Shown in pieces: positions 50,481-58,875 of a stretch of 64,000 nt of DNA (positions are counted from its first letter, which is position 1; each line of letters opens with the position of its first letter). The notes under the pieces were generated by a model that was not told the DNA's origin, did not search any database, and saw only the letters and a program-made list of their open reading frames with translations. This DNA comes from SFEL01 sp963640685 (GTDB taxonomy: Bacteria > Bacillota > Clostridia > Christensenellales > CAG-138). The translations under genes and the position numbers were made by a program. Where the stretch lies: the NCBI GenBank assembly GCA_963640685.1, contig CAVIAA010000004.1, forward strand, positions 1-64,000, in the 5' to 3' direction.

Positions 50481-51398
50481 ATGCAGCAGCTTAAAAGATA
50501 TTTTGCCCTCGCGTTGTGCATACTGCTACTCGCGCTGCCGGTGCTTGCCGGCGCGGACTTCGGCGATTACTCCGGCGACAGCGACTACGGCGGAAGCTGG
50601 AGCTCAAGCTCAAGCTCAAGCTATTCCAGCAGCTATGACGATTACGGCTCCAGCTATTACGACGACTCCGACGAGGTCACGTTTTTTGACGTATCGCTGG
50701 CCTTCGGAATAGTGATGATACTCGCGGCATACGCTACGATAGGCGACTGGCACAAGTCGAGAAGCGAGAAAAAGAACACGAATGCCGCCCGCGCCGAGGG
50801 CGCAAAGCGCACCGACGCTTCAAAGCTCAGCCCGCTTTCAAAGCTCAAGGCCGCCGACCCCGCCTTTGACGAGGGGGCGCTCGCCGAAAAGCTGTCCAAC
50901 CTGTATATGCAGATGCAGAGCTGCTGGACGGCAAAGGACATTGAGCCGCTGAGGCCGTACTTTACCGATGCATTCTTTACCCAGCTGGAGCGGCAGCTAA
51001 ACGGGCATAAGAGGCGCGGGGTGACAAACTACGTTGAGCGCATCGCGGTGCTTGGCGTTGAGCTGCGCGGGTTCTTTACCTCGGGCGGCGAGCAGCACCT
51101 CATAGCCGAGCTGCGCACGAGGATAGTCGACTACACGCTGGAGGACAAATCCGGCGAGCTGGTATCCGGCAATAAGAACAAAGAGAAGTTCATGACCTAC
51201 GAGTGGGAGCTGACCCGCGCCGAGGGCAGCAAAACGGAGGCGAGCGCCGGCGTAAAGAGCATCACCTGCCCGGGCTGCGGCGCGCCGATGTCCATAAACA
51301 CCACCGCAAGGTGCGAATACTGCGGCAGGGTAGTTACGCTGAACCACGCAGACTGGGCGATATCCGCCATACGCGGCATATCACAGCGGACGGTATAA
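50481..51398 (+). CDS. Tim44-like membrane protein with zinc ribbon
   Basis: 305 aa. Signal peptide (MQQLKRYFALALCILLLALPVLAG), an acidic Tyr/Ser-rich low-complexity stretch (DYGGSWSSSSSSSYSS), and one membrane helix (about 75-95). A Tim44-like domain follows at about 130-265 (FDEGALAEKLSNLYMQMQSCWTAKDIEPLRPYFTDAFFTQLERQLNGHKRRGVTNYVERI), then a C-terminal zinc ribbon CPGCGAP...CEYCG. Companion type to the zinc-ribbon/TPM pair at 28.9-30.9 kb. Start at 50481 follows GGAGG by 11 nt; upstream codons in frame lack support. Confidence 0.83.
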   Translation: MQQLKRYFALALCILLLALPVLAGADFGDYSGDSDYGGSWSSSSSSSYSSSYDDYGSSYYDDSDEVTFFDVSLAFGIVMILAAYATIGDWHKSRSEKKNTNAARAEGAKRTDASKLSPLSKLKAADPAFDEGALAEKLSNLYMQMQSCWTAKDIEPLRPYFTDAFFTQLERQLNGHKRRGVTNYVERIAVLGVELRGFFTSGGEQHLIAELRTRIVDYTLEDKSGELVSGNKNKEKFMTYEWELTRAEGSKTEASAGVKSITCPGCGAPMSINTTARCEYCGRVVTLNHADWAISAIRGISQRTV

Positions 51399-51419
51399 GC
51401 ATTGTTTTGAGGTAAGCAC

Positions 51420-51845
51420 ATGATATCCACACGGGGAAGGTATTCCGTAAGAATTTTGCTGGAGCTTGCGGGGCGGCCGGCGGGGGAGTTCATACCCCTG
51501 AAGGAGCTTGCCGCGAGGCAGGATATATCGCTCAAGTACGTTGAAAGGATAATGCCGCCGCTCAAGGCCGCGGGGCTGGTTGAAACCACGCACGGCATCG
51601 GCGGCGGTTACCGCCTTGCGGTATCGCCGGACAGCTGCACCATCTGGGATATACTGAAGGTTGCGGAGGGGAGCATGGCGCCGGTCGCCTGCCTTGAAAA
51701 CGGGGTCGAGCCCTGCCCGAGGGCTGCGGAGTGCCGAACCCTCCCCGTCTGGAAGGGGTACTACGACCTTACGAAGGGCTACTTTTCCTCGCTGACCCTA
51801 TCCGACGTCATGAAAGCGCCGGAGGGCGGAAGCTATGTGATTTAG
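51420..51845 (+). CDS. Rrf2-family transcriptional regulator
   Basis: 141 aa winged-helix Rrf2 protein. MISTRGRYSVRILLELAG and LAARQDISLKYVERIMPPLKAAGLVETTHGIGGGYRLA form the DNA-binding domain. CLENGVEPCPRAAEC provides three cysteines as in [Fe-S]-binding IscR types. Likely senses iron-sulfur or cysteine status. cysK and a ttcA-like gene are transcribed toward it, with a palindrome at the cysK promoter that is a candidate target. Confidence 0.92.
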   Translation: MISTRGRYSVRILLELAGRPAGEFIPLKELAARQDISLKYVERIMPPLKAAGLVETTHGIGGGYRLAVSPDSCTIWDILKVAEGSMAPVACLENGVEPCPRAAECRTLPVWKGYYDLTKGYFSSLTLSDVMKAPEGGSYVI

Positions 51846-51856
51846 CGCAAAAATCG

Positions 51857-51886
51857 AAAGGCGCTCCCAAGCGGAGCGCTTTTTTT
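51857..51886. terminator. Terminator between rrf2 and ttcA-like gene
   Basis: GCGCTCC/GGAGCGC core, extended by AAAG/TTTT; T tract on the plus strand overlaps the end of the convergent gene. Confidence 0.85.
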
Positions 51887-52712
51887 ATGCCTGTTTGTCG
51901 TAATCATCTAAGAAATGCACCCTTTTGCCCTTTGTCTTGTAGGCAATTACGGTATCGAGGCTGACGTTTTCCACGCTTTTGAATATGTGCGCTTCGACCG
52001 CGGGGTTGGTCTTTTTAAGCTCGCGTATCAGCCGCTTTACCTCCTGCCGTTTTGAGGCGGATTCGTCCGTTTCCGCGGCCTCGGTCAGCCTGCATGCGCA
52101 GCGCAGAAATTTCAGCCCGTTTTCCTCCCTCCAGGCGATTATATCCTCCTCGCGTATGTAGTACAGCGGGCGTATGAGCTCCATTCCTTCAAAATTCGTG
52201 CTGTGCAGCTTTGGCATCATGGTCTGTATCTGCGCGCCGTACAGCATTCCCATGAGTATGGTCTCGATAACGTCGTCATAGTGGTGCCCTAAGGCTATCT
52301 TATTGCAGCCGAGCTGCCGCGCGTAGCGGTAGAGGTAGCCGCGCCGCATACGCGCACAGAGGTAGCAGGGGGATTTTTCGATGTGGGACACCGACTCGAA
52401 TATGTCGGTCTCGAATATGCTTATCGGTATGCCGAGCTTTTCTGCGTTGTGCTCTATCATGGCCCGGTTTGCGGGGCTGTACCCCGGATCCATAACGAGA
52501 TAGCGCAGCTCAAAGGGGAACTTATGCTGCCGCTCCAGCTCCTGAAACAGCTTTGCCATGAGCATTGAGTCCTTGCCGCCGGAGATGCACACGGCGATGC
52601 TGTCCCCCTCCTTTATCAGCTCATAGTCCCTTATCGCCCTCGTGAACGGCCGAAAGAGCCGGTTTTTGAACCGGCCCCTTATGCTCTCCTCAACTGTTAT
52701 CGCCCTGTCCAT
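51885..52712 (-). CDS. TtcA-like PP-loop tRNA thiolation protein
   Basis: 275 aa. PP-loop ISGGKDSMLMAKLF near residue 44, CxxC in SPCYLCARMRRGYLYRYARQLGCNKIALGHHYDDVIETILM, and a later FLRCACR cysteine pair. This is the TtcA/TtuA architecture of [4Fe-4S]-dependent tRNA sulfurtransferases. Adenylates the target base and installs sulfur. Starts within the cysK stop (TGATG overlap), so sulfur assimilation and thiolation are co-expressed. Confidence 0.88.
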   Translation of the reverse strand: MDRAITVEESIRGRFKNRLFRPFTRAIRDYELIKEGDSIAVCISGGKDSMLMAKLFQELERQHKFPFELRYLVMDPGYSPANRAMIEHNAEKLGIPISIFETDIFESVSHIEKSPCYLCARMRRGYLYRYARQLGCNKIALGHHYDDVIETILMGMLYGAQIQTMMPKLHSTNFEGMELIRPLYYIREEDIIAWREENGLKFLRCACRLTEAAETDESASKRQEVKRLIRELKKTNPAVEAHIFKSVENVSLDTVIAYKTKGKRVHFLDDYDKQA

Positions 52713-53644
52713 CAGTCAGCAAACATCGGGGTGGAAAGGTACCTGTCGCCGGTATCCGGCAGCAGCGCAACAATGGTCTTGCCCTCGTTTTCCGGCCGCT
52801 TTGCAAGCTCAACAGCCGCCCAGAGCGCAGCGCCGGAGGATATGCCGACAAGCACCCCCTCGGTGCGGCCTATCTCCTTACCTGTTGCGAATGCGTCCTC
52901 GTTTTCAACGGGTATGATCTCGTCGTATATCCCGGTATCCAGCACCTCCGGCACAAAGCCCGCGCCGATGCCCTGTATCTTGTGCGCGCCTGCAACGCCG
53001 GTCGAAAGCACGGCGGAGCTCTTTGGTTCAACGGCGACTATCTTTATTGCGGGGTTTTTGCCCTTCAAATACCTGCCGACGCCGGTTATTGTGCCGCCGG
53101 TACCGACGCCCGCTACGAATATATCCACCTTGCCGTCGGTATCCTCGTAAATTTCGGGGCCTGTGGTCTCAATGTGCGCCTCGGGGTTTGCGGGGTTTAC
53201 GAACTGACCCGGGATAAAGCTGTTCGGAATTTCCCTTGCAAGCTCGTCCGCCTTTGCTATCGCGCCCTTCATGCCCTTTGCGCCCTCGGTGAGCACAAGC
53301 TCCGCGCCGTAGGCCTTCATCAGCTGCCTGCGCTCAACGCTCATGCTGTCCGGCATAACTATAATTATGCGGTAGCCCCGCGCCGCGGCGACGGATGCAA
53401 GGCCAATGCCTGTGTTGCCGGAGGTCGGCTCGATTATGACGCTGCCCGCCTTTAGCAGCCCCTTTTGCTCCGCGTCGTCTATCATCTTCCTTGCGATCCT
53501 GTCCTTAACGCTGCCTGCGGGGTTGAAATACTCCAGCTTGCCCAGCAGCCTTGCCTTGAGGCCGTGCTTTTTTTCGAGGTTGGTCAGCTCCAGCAGCGGG
53601 GTGTGGCCGATAAGCTGATCGGCCGAGGTGTAGATCTTAGACAT
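52712..53644 (-). CDS. cysK: Cysteine synthase A (O-acetylserine sulfhydrylase)
   Basis: 310-aa PLP fold-type II enzyme. NPAGSVKDRIA with PLP lysine Lys47, PTSGNTGIGLASVAAARGYRIIIVMP, GVGTGGTITGVGRYLK and VLVGISSGAALWAAVELAKRPENEGKTIVALLPDTGDRYLST. Makes cysteine from O-acetylserine and sulfide. First gene of the cysK-ttcA operon; consensus promoter with a palindrome over the start of transcription. AAAGGAG ribosome site. Confidence 0.96.
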   Translation of the reverse strand: MSKIYTSADQLIGHTPLLELTNLEKKHGLKARLLGKLEYFNPAGSVKDRIARKMIDDAEQKGLLKAGSVIIEPTSGNTGIGLASVAAARGYRIIIVMPDSMSVERRQLMKAYGAELVLTEGAKGMKGAIAKADELAREIPNSFIPGQFVNPANPEAHIETTGPEIYEDTDGKVDIFVAGVGTGGTITGVGRYLKGKNPAIKIVAVEPKSSAVLSTGVAGAHKIQGIGAGFVPEVLDTGIYDEIIPVENEDAFATGKEIGRTEGVLVGISSGAALWAAVELAKRPENEGKTIVALLPDTGDRYLSTPMFAD

Positions 53645-53681
53645 AGTTGATATCTCCTTTAAAATAAATTCGCTCTAAATA

Positions 53682-53734
53682 CTACCAACTTGGTAGGTTG
53701 GTGGTATTATACCGCCGCCCTTTTAGCCTGTCAA
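53682..53734 (-). promoter_or_regulatory. cysK promoter and operator candidate
   Basis: Minus-strand TTGACA (53729-53734)-17-TATAAT (53706-53711), full consensus. Directly downstream lies CTACCAA-C-TTGGTAG (53682-53696, perfect), with further GGTTGGTGGT half-site-like repeats between. A plausible Rrf2/CymR-type site. Confidence 0.75.
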
Positions 53735-53754
53735 GGGGGGGAGAGCAGAATTTT

Positions 53755-54591
53755 TCAGTTATCAGAGCTGTTTTTTATCTCCATCGCCAGCCTGTACGCC
53801 TCGTTGCGGGGTACGTCCAGCAATGCGCTTGCCTGCTTGGCCGCGTCCTTGGCGGAAACGCCGTCGCTGAGCAGCCGCTTCAGCGTCTCCTCAAGGCTTG
53901 CAGCGGGCGCTTCCTCCCCCGCGCCGGCAACCACCAGCACGGTCTCGCCCTTTGGCGGCTTTTCGGCGTACCGCTGTGCAATTTCGGTGAGCGTTGCGCG
54001 GAAGGTCTCCTCGTGCAGCTTGGTGAGCTCGCGGCAGAGCGCAGCAGCCCTGTTGCCCCAGGCCACGGAAAGCTCGCCTGCCGTTTCCGCAACCCGCAGC
54101 GGGCTTTCGTATATTATAAGCGTTCCTTTTATGCGGGAGAGCCGCGCAACAGCCTCCCGCCGCTCCTTTCCGGCGCGGGGCAAAAAGCCGACAAAGCAGG
54201 CCTCGCCTGTCGGCAGCCCGCTCAAAACCAGCGCCGTGAGCGACGCAGACGCCCCGGGCAGCACGAAAAACGGCAGGCCGCGCCTTATAAACGCCGAAAC
54301 AAGCCGCTCCCCGGGGTCGGATATTCCGGGCAGGCCGGCATCTGAAACGAAGGCTATCGCCTCGCCCGATTGTACACGCTCAGCAATCTCCGCCGCGCGC
54401 TGCTCCTCGTTGTGCTCGTGGCAGGATATAAGCGGCTTTGATATCTCCAGCCGCGAAAGCAGCGCGCCGGTGTTGCGGGTGTCCTCGCAGTATACTCTGC
54501 TGCACTCCCTGAGCACCCTCAGCGCCCGCAGCGTTATGTCCTCCATGTTGCCAATCGGCGTTCCGCAAAGGTAAAGCCCGGCCTCCAGCAT
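53755..54591 (-). CDS. rsmI: 16S rRNA (cytidine1402-2'-O)-methyltransferase
   Basis: 278 aa tetrapyrrole-methylase fold. LYLCGTPIGNMEDITLRALRVL, CEDTRNTGALLSRLEI, FVSDAGLPGISDPGERLV, LPGASASLTALVLSGLPT and FVGFLPRAGKERR are diagnostic of RsmI. SAM-dependent methylation of 16S rRNA C1402 in the decoding centre. 12 bp downstream of the trmN6-like gene, same operon, the usual Firmicutes arrangement. Confidence 0.96.
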   Translation of the reverse strand: MLEAGLYLCGTPIGNMEDITLRALRVLRECSRVYCEDTRNTGALLSRLEISKPLISCHEHNEEQRAAEIAERVQSGEAIAFVSDAGLPGISDPGERLVSAFIRRGLPFFVLPGASASLTALVLSGLPTGEACFVGFLPRAGKERREAVARLSRIKGTLIIYESPLRVAETAGELSVAWGNRAAALCRELTKLHEETFRATLTEIAQRYAEKPPKGETVLVVAGAGEEAPAASLEETLKRLLSDGVSAKDAAKQASALLDVPRNEAYRLAMEIKNSSDN

Positions 54592-54603
54592 ATCTTCCCT
54601 CCG

Positions 54604-55236
54604 TTATTCTTCAAAAATAAGCCCCGTTTTGCCGCCCTTTGTGCATTGAATCAGCGCAAGGTACGGGCCGCTTCTGCCGTTTACCAGCCTTATCCGCTTT
54701 GGCTCAAGCCTGCTTTCAACCAGCGCGTGGAAGCACTCCGCAAGGCGGGCGGCGGGGTAGCAGAGCCACAGCCTTCCGCCGTTTTTAAGCAGGCGGGCGG
54801 CGCAGCCTGCCGCGTCGTAAATGCTGCAGCTGTCCTGATGCACGGCGGCGGCAACCGCGGGGTTTTCGCTGCGCGTTCCGCCGGAAAAGTACGGCGGATT
54901 GCATACCGCGCCGTCAAAGCTGCCTGCCCTCAGGGTGAGCGTGCGTATATCTGCGCAGAGCACCTCGATGTCCTCCTCCTGATGATTCAGCGCAATCGAC
55001 TCCCGCATCAGCGCGCAGGCCGCAGGCTGAAGCTCCACCGCGGTGAATTTTGCGCCGGTCTTGCCGTTTATAAGAATCGAGAGTATGCCGTTGCCCGCGC
55101 CAAGGTCGAGGCAGCGACTGCCCCGCGCCGGCCGCGCAAAGTTTGCGAGCAGCACCGCGTCGCTCCCGTATGTAAAGCCCTCCGTGTCAACGACTATCGA
55201 GAGCCCGTTGTATTGCAGATCCTCAGTTCGCTTCAT
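54604..55236 (-). CDS. TrmN6-like methyltransferase (YabB type)
   Basis: 210 aa class I SAM methyltransferase. TEGFTYGSDAVLLANFA, LDLGAGNGILSILI (SAM motif I) and the N6-adenine catalytic NPPYFSGG. Resembles tRNA1(Val) A37-N6 methyltransferase and Firmicutes YabB. The exact tRNA target is unproven. Coupled to rsmI. Confidence 0.9.
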   Translation of the reverse strand: MKRTEDLQYNGLSIVVDTEGFTYGSDAVLLANFARPARGSRCLDLGAGNGILSILINGKTGAKFTAVELQPAACALMRESIALNHQEEDIEVLCADIRTLTLRAGSFDGAVCNPPYFSGGTRSENPAVAAAVHQDSCSIYDAAGCAARLLKNGGRLWLCYPAARLAECFHALVESRLEPKRIRLVNGRSGPYLALIQCTKGGKTGLIFEE

Positions 55237-55263
55237 AGAATAATAGTATCATAAAATTGGGGA

Positions 55264-55294
55264 AAATAAAATAAAAAGGGATGCCGTGCATCCC
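55264..55294 (-). terminator. Terminator at the edge of the defence island
   Basis: Minus-strand GGGATGC-ACG-GCATCCC followed by TTTTTATTTTATTTT. It ends transcripts of the YczE/Phd-stub region before the trmN6-like operon. Confidence 0.85.
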
Positions 55295-55330
55295 GTGAAA
55301 AGCGGCGAAGCGGTCATAGCTTCTCGGCAT

Positions 55331-55468
55331 TTACCCGCTCCCTTGCCCTTGAAAAAACCTCGCTTGCCGTGTGCCGAGCGGTACCGCAGCGGCTCTGTCC
55401 GCCTCGTCCAGCTTAAGCTCGGTTTCGTCGGTCAGCGCAGCATACCGCTCAAGGCTCAGCACGACCAT
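55331..55468 (-). pseudogene. Remnant of a Phd/YefM-type antitoxin
   Basis: 45 codons reading MVVLSLERYAALTDETELK..LDEADRAA. This matches the last half of Phd-family antitoxins (the VVMSLxxYExL core and the helix that starts toxin neutralisation), but the N-terminal DNA-binding half is absent. Upstream the frame runs into the 3' end of the YczE gene. No toxin gene is adjacent. AAGGGGG stands before its ATG, so a short product might still be made, but it is best read as a stub. Confidence 0.55.
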
Positions 55469-55481
55469 TTCCCCCTTCACT

Positions 55482-56162
55482 TCACTTCTCTTCACCCCTG
55501 GACAAAAACGACACGAACCGAAGCCGCCGGTCCAGCCTTTCCCCAACAAGGCCGACGGCCTTGCCGTTCGTAAACGCCGCAATTATGGTGCCTATTCCAA
55601 GCCCTTCAAGGTGCCCCAAAAAGACGAGCGTCATGCCCGCAGTTACCGCAAGGCAGGTCACATCGAATATAATTTTCACCTTTGGGTAACCAACGCCGAG
55701 AATGCTTGCAAGCTCCCGCGGGAAGAGGTCCGTCGGTATTATCGGCAGCCAGCACCGGTTTGAAAGGGCGATGCCGAAGGCTATGAGCGCGTAGCTGACG
55801 GCAAAATACAGCACCCGCCACCAAAGCCCGGTCGGCAAAATGCCTATCCAAAGCTCGTGAACATCCAGCAGCTCGCCGAAAACAAAGCCTACGACAAAGC
55901 TGCCGAGGTACTGCGCAACGAAGCGGCGGCGCAGCAGCATAAGGCTCAAAACCAGCAGCCCCTGAAAAATATACGTCCAGGTGCCGAGCGAAAGCGCAGG
56001 CAGCACCTCGGAAAATGCAAACGGCACGCTGGATATCGCCGAAATTCCGGCGCCGGAATACAGCATCAGCACCACGCCGAAGCTGTTTATTATCACCGCC
56101 AGCAGCAGCGCCAGCTCGCCGCGGCATAGGGTCTTGGGTCGTTGGTCGTCGATGGGTTCCAC
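55482..56162 (-). CDS. YczE/YyaS/YitT-type membrane protein
   Basis: 226 aa, five membrane helices. GELALLLAVIINSFGVVLMLYSGAGISAISSVPFAFSEVLP and the C-terminal cytoplasmic part LGVGYPKVKIIFDV...GTIIAAFTNGKAVGLV are typical of the YczE/DUF6198 group. Function unknown. The GTG at 56162 is chosen because GGGAGG lies 10 nt upstream. That site sits right at the end of the T tract of the preceding terminator, so expression depends on read-through or an internal start. Confidence 0.8.
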   Translation of the reverse strand: MEPIDDQRPKTLCRGELALLLAVIINSFGVVLMLYSGAGISAISSVPFAFSEVLPALSLGTWTYIFQGLLVLSLMLLRRRFVAQYLGSFVVGFVFGELLDVHELWIGILPTGLWWRVLYFAVSYALIAFGIALSNRCWLPIIPTDLFPRELASILGVGYPKVKIIFDVTCLAVTAGMTLVFLGHLEGLGIGTIIAAFTNGKAVGLVGERLDRRLRFVSFLSRGEEK

Positions 56163-56179
56163 AGAGAATACGCCTCCCG

Positions 56180-56222
56180 AAAAAATAATACGGGCTGCAC
56201 CGCCCAAATTGCGGTGCTGCCC
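56180..56222 (-). terminator. Terminator of the BREX-cysteine desulfurase operon
   Basis: Minus-strand GGGCAGCACCGC pairs with GCGGTGCAGCCC (12 bp, one mismatch) around an AATTTGG-type loop, then TATTATTTTTT. It lies 16 bp past the cysteine desulfurase stop and marks the operon end. Confidence 0.85.
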
Positions 56223-56237
56223 CTTTCGCAGGCAAGT

Positions 56238-57380
56238 TTAGCAAACGGCGGGAGAGATGTCAAGGGTGGGGCACCTCCGCAACGCATCCGCCACCGCCGC
56301 CGCGACCTCAACGGCATCCTCCGGCTTATTATCCCGCCCGAAGGATATGCGTATCGTACCCTCTGCATATTCCAGCGGTACGCCGATCGCGCGGATCACA
56401 TGCGAAAGGTGGGTGCTTACCGAATCGCAGGCGGAGCCGGTCGAAATAGATATCCCTTTCAAATCCAGCCGGTGCAGCAGCGCTTCGCCGCTCGCCCCGC
56501 GAATGGAGATGTTGATATTTCCCGGGAGCCGTTTTTCCGCGCCGTTTCTAATAAAGTCAACTCCTCCCCGTCTCAGGGCGTCAATAAAGTTGGCCTCCAT
56601 TGCGCGCAGCCTTTCGGCGGTCTGATATATTCCGCTGCAGTTCTTTTTCAGCGCCGTCGCCATGCCCACGATGCCCGCAACGTTCTCCGTGCCGGCGCGC
56701 ATTCCGCGCTCCTGCACCCCGCCGTCGGCATACGGCACAAGAAGCGTTCCGCGGCGAACATACAAAAAGCCGGTCCCCTTTGGGCCGTTGAACTTATGCG
56801 CCGAGGCCGAGAGCATGTCCACCCCGAGACCGCTTACATCAACCGGAATATGGCCAACTGCCTGAACCGCATCGGTGTGGAACAGCGCCCCGCGCGCATG
56901 CGCAACAGTGGCCAGCTCTTTAATCGGCTCGATAGTGCCTATTTCGTTATTCGCGAGCATGACCGAAACAAGGGTGGGGGAACCCTCTGCGCTCAGCGCT
57001 TCCTCCAGCACCGCCGGCAAAAGTATGCCTTTTGTATCGACCGGCAGGCGTGCTGCGTTCCTGCATGCGTTCAGAACGGCATGGTGCTCTATCGCCGATG
57101 TAAAAACCTTACGGCCGCCGCCGCTCAAGCCAGAGCATTTCAGCGCCCAGTTATCGCTTTCAGTCCCACCCGAAGTAAAAAATATTTCATCCGGCAACGC
57201 GCCGATGCAGCCGGCGATAGTCTCTCTCGCCTCAAGGATGGCCTTTTTCGGCCGGCGCGCAAGGGCGTAGGGCTGCGAGGCGTTGCCGTAATCCTCCAGC
57301 AAAAAGGGCTTCATCGCCTCAAAGGCGTCGGCATCCAGCCTTGTCGTCGCCGCGTTGTCGGCGTAGATAAACCGCTTCAC
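56238..57380 (-). CDS. Cysteine desulfurase (last gene of the BREX operon)
   Basis: 380-aa class V aminotransferase of the NifS/IscS/DndA type. Removes sulfur from cysteine as an enzyme persulfide. YADNAATT at the N-terminus, SGGTESDN, HHAVL, DAVQAVGHIPVDVS, PLP lysine Lys196 (SASAHKF) and active Cys318 in STGSACDS (class I loop). The GTG at 57380 has CGAGGTG upstream and begins only 17 nt after the brxL stop. No promoter or terminator lies between, and a strong terminator follows, so it belongs to the BREX transcript. A housekeeping Fe-S role is the alternative, but no iscU or other Fe-S gene is beside it. Confidence 0.9.
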   Translation of the reverse strand: MKRFIYADNAATTRLDADAFEAMKPFLLEDYGNASQPYALARRPKKAILEARETIAGCIGALPDEIFFTSGGTESDNWALKCSGLSGGGRKVFTSAIEHHAVLNACRNAARLPVDTKGILLPAVLEEALSAEGSPTLVSVMLANNEIGTIEPIKELATVAHARGALFHTDAVQAVGHIPVDVSGLGVDMLSASAHKFNGPKGTGFLYVRRGTLLVPYADGGVQERGMRAGTENVAGIVGMATALKKNCSGIYQTAERLRAMEANFIDALRRGGVDFIRNGAEKRLPGNINISIRGASGEALLHRLDLKGISISTGSACDSVSTHLSHVIRAIGVPLEYAEGTIRISFGRDNKPEDAVEVAAAVADALRRCPTLDISPAVC

Positions 57381-57397
57381 AGTAACACCTCGGTGCT

Positions 57398-58864
57398 TCA
57401 ATAGTTATACTGAATATCGGGAATAGCGTTTTTCCCCGGAACGTTGAACTCCTTCGGGTCGATGATGCAAAGCTGCTTCTTGATTACGGCCCGCATTTCC
57501 TTTGCCGGCTCAAGGCAGTATTCGATAAATTCCTGCGGGTCAATGTCTTCTTTTGACCTGGCATGAGGATAGAGGAGCTTTACAAACGCAGTGCAGAGGC
57601 GCTTGATCGCAGTAAGATCCCGCTGATCCGCCCCCTTCGGGATGCTTAGGCATTCGTCTACGATCGAGCTTTGAGTCAGGTCCTCCCTCAGCTCATGCAT
57701 CACTTCTGCAAAGTACTCGGTATTGATCGCCCACCCGTTGGCTATCATGGAAGAGTTCATTCTGGGTATTTCCCAGCCCGGTATGAACCCGTGGAACCTG
57801 TCGAGCGTTGCAGACTCGCCGAAAACGCTGCTGATATGCTCGACCATGTTGGTATTAACGTTGAATCTTTCTGCGTTGATATTACCCAGAACGATCACGC
57901 CGGCATCTGCCGGTGTTTGAGAGTCAAAGCCCTTTATTTCGCCAAACTCCATATAGTGCTTCAAGGCCTGCTGTATTTGCCCGGGCTGCTCAAAGGTTAT
58001 GGACTGCACCTCGTCAAAGCCGACATAATCAAACCGCGTCAGTAAGCCGCCGGTCTTCTTTGCGTTGTCGTAGATGAGCGACGCACGGGAGACCGTGCCG
58101 CCGCTGATGAGCCAGCCGCGCTTGCTTATTTTTTCGAATACATAGCTTTTCCCGGTGCCCTTTGGAGCCAGCTCTATCAGGTTCACGCGCTTTTCAACGA
58201 AGGGCAGCAGGCGGCGCAGGAAGAACAGCTTCTTTTTTTCGCTCTCTTCGCCGTTTTCGTCGGTATAACCGGCGGGGTTGTAGTCGATGGCGGTCAAAAC
58301 CACGTCGATCCATTCATGAATATCGAACTCGGCTCTGTATTCCTTAAAATCGTCCAGGTCAATAGCATAAGGGCAAAACGGCTTATACTCGACCATTGCA
58401 ACGAAGCCCTTTGGCTTTGACCTTGAAGCCTCCAGTTGCCACGACAGCGTGATGATACCCCAGTTTTCGCTCTCCCTAAGCAGCGTATCCTGCCATTTTT
58501 CCACGACGTCGTTGTTTACGACGCCCCCGGCGCCGCCGCGGTTGCCGCCAAAATCGGGCAGCTCAAACTGTGTTTTTCCCGTCTTTATATCGACATTCAC
58601 GCGCACGCGGGCCAAAAACTGAACATTTTCCCCGTTCACCATTCTGAACTTGAATTGTTCATAGTCCTCCCGAGAGGGGATATACTTGTTGATATAGCGC
58701 CTTACCGCTTCGTAATCGATCGCTCCGTCCTCATCGGAGAACCTCATAACGAGCCAATCCCGCATATACGACGGGATACTGAGCTTGGAGAAGTACTCAC
58801 TTCTCTGAGGATCCTTGAGCACGACCATGTCCGCAAATACTTCCCGAATTTTATTCTCTAACAT
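57398..58864 (-). CDS. brxL: BrxL-like AAA+ protein, short form
   Basis: 488 aa. Walker A APKGTGKS (233-240), Walker B DYVGFDE (279-285), sensor-like IVLGNINAERF, and the N-terminal REVFADMVVLKDP that opens BrxL proteins. Matches the shorter BrxL group; the C-terminal Lon-type protease domain of full-length BrxL (about 680 aa) is missing and the gene ends cleanly. BrxL rings act on DNA during phage restriction. AAGGAG 9 nt before ATG; follows the zinc-ribbon gene by 11 bp. Confidence 0.88.
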   Translation of the reverse strand: MLENKIREVFADMVVLKDPQRSEYFSKLSIPSYMRDWLVMRFSDEDGAIDYEAVRRYINKYIPSREDYEQFKFRMVNGENVQFLARVRVNVDIKTGKTQFELPDFGGNRGGAGGVVNNDVVEKWQDTLLRESENWGIITLSWQLEASRSKPKGFVAMVEYKPFCPYAIDLDDFKEYRAEFDIHEWIDVVLTAIDYNPAGYTDENGEESEKKKLFFLRRLLPFVEKRVNLIELAPKGTGKSYVFEKISKRGWLISGGTVSRASLIYDNAKKTGGLLTRFDYVGFDEVQSITFEQPGQIQQALKHYMEFGEIKGFDSQTPADAGVIVLGNINAERFNVNTNMVEHISSVFGESATLDRFHGFIPGWEIPRMNSSMIANGWAINTEYFAEVMHELREDLTQSSIVDECLSIPKGADQRDLTAIKRLCTAFVKLLYPHARSKEDIDPQEFIEYCLEPAKEMRAVIKKQLCIIDPKEFNVPGKNAIPDIQYNY

Positions 58865-58875
58865 ATCAAAGCTCC

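Noticed and set aside
51885..52712. TtcA-like gene as the missing DndC/BrxP-type sulfur enzyme
   Set aside because: It has TtcA-style CxxC pairs and overlaps cysK; it is a tRNA thiolation type, not a PAPS-reductase-like protein.
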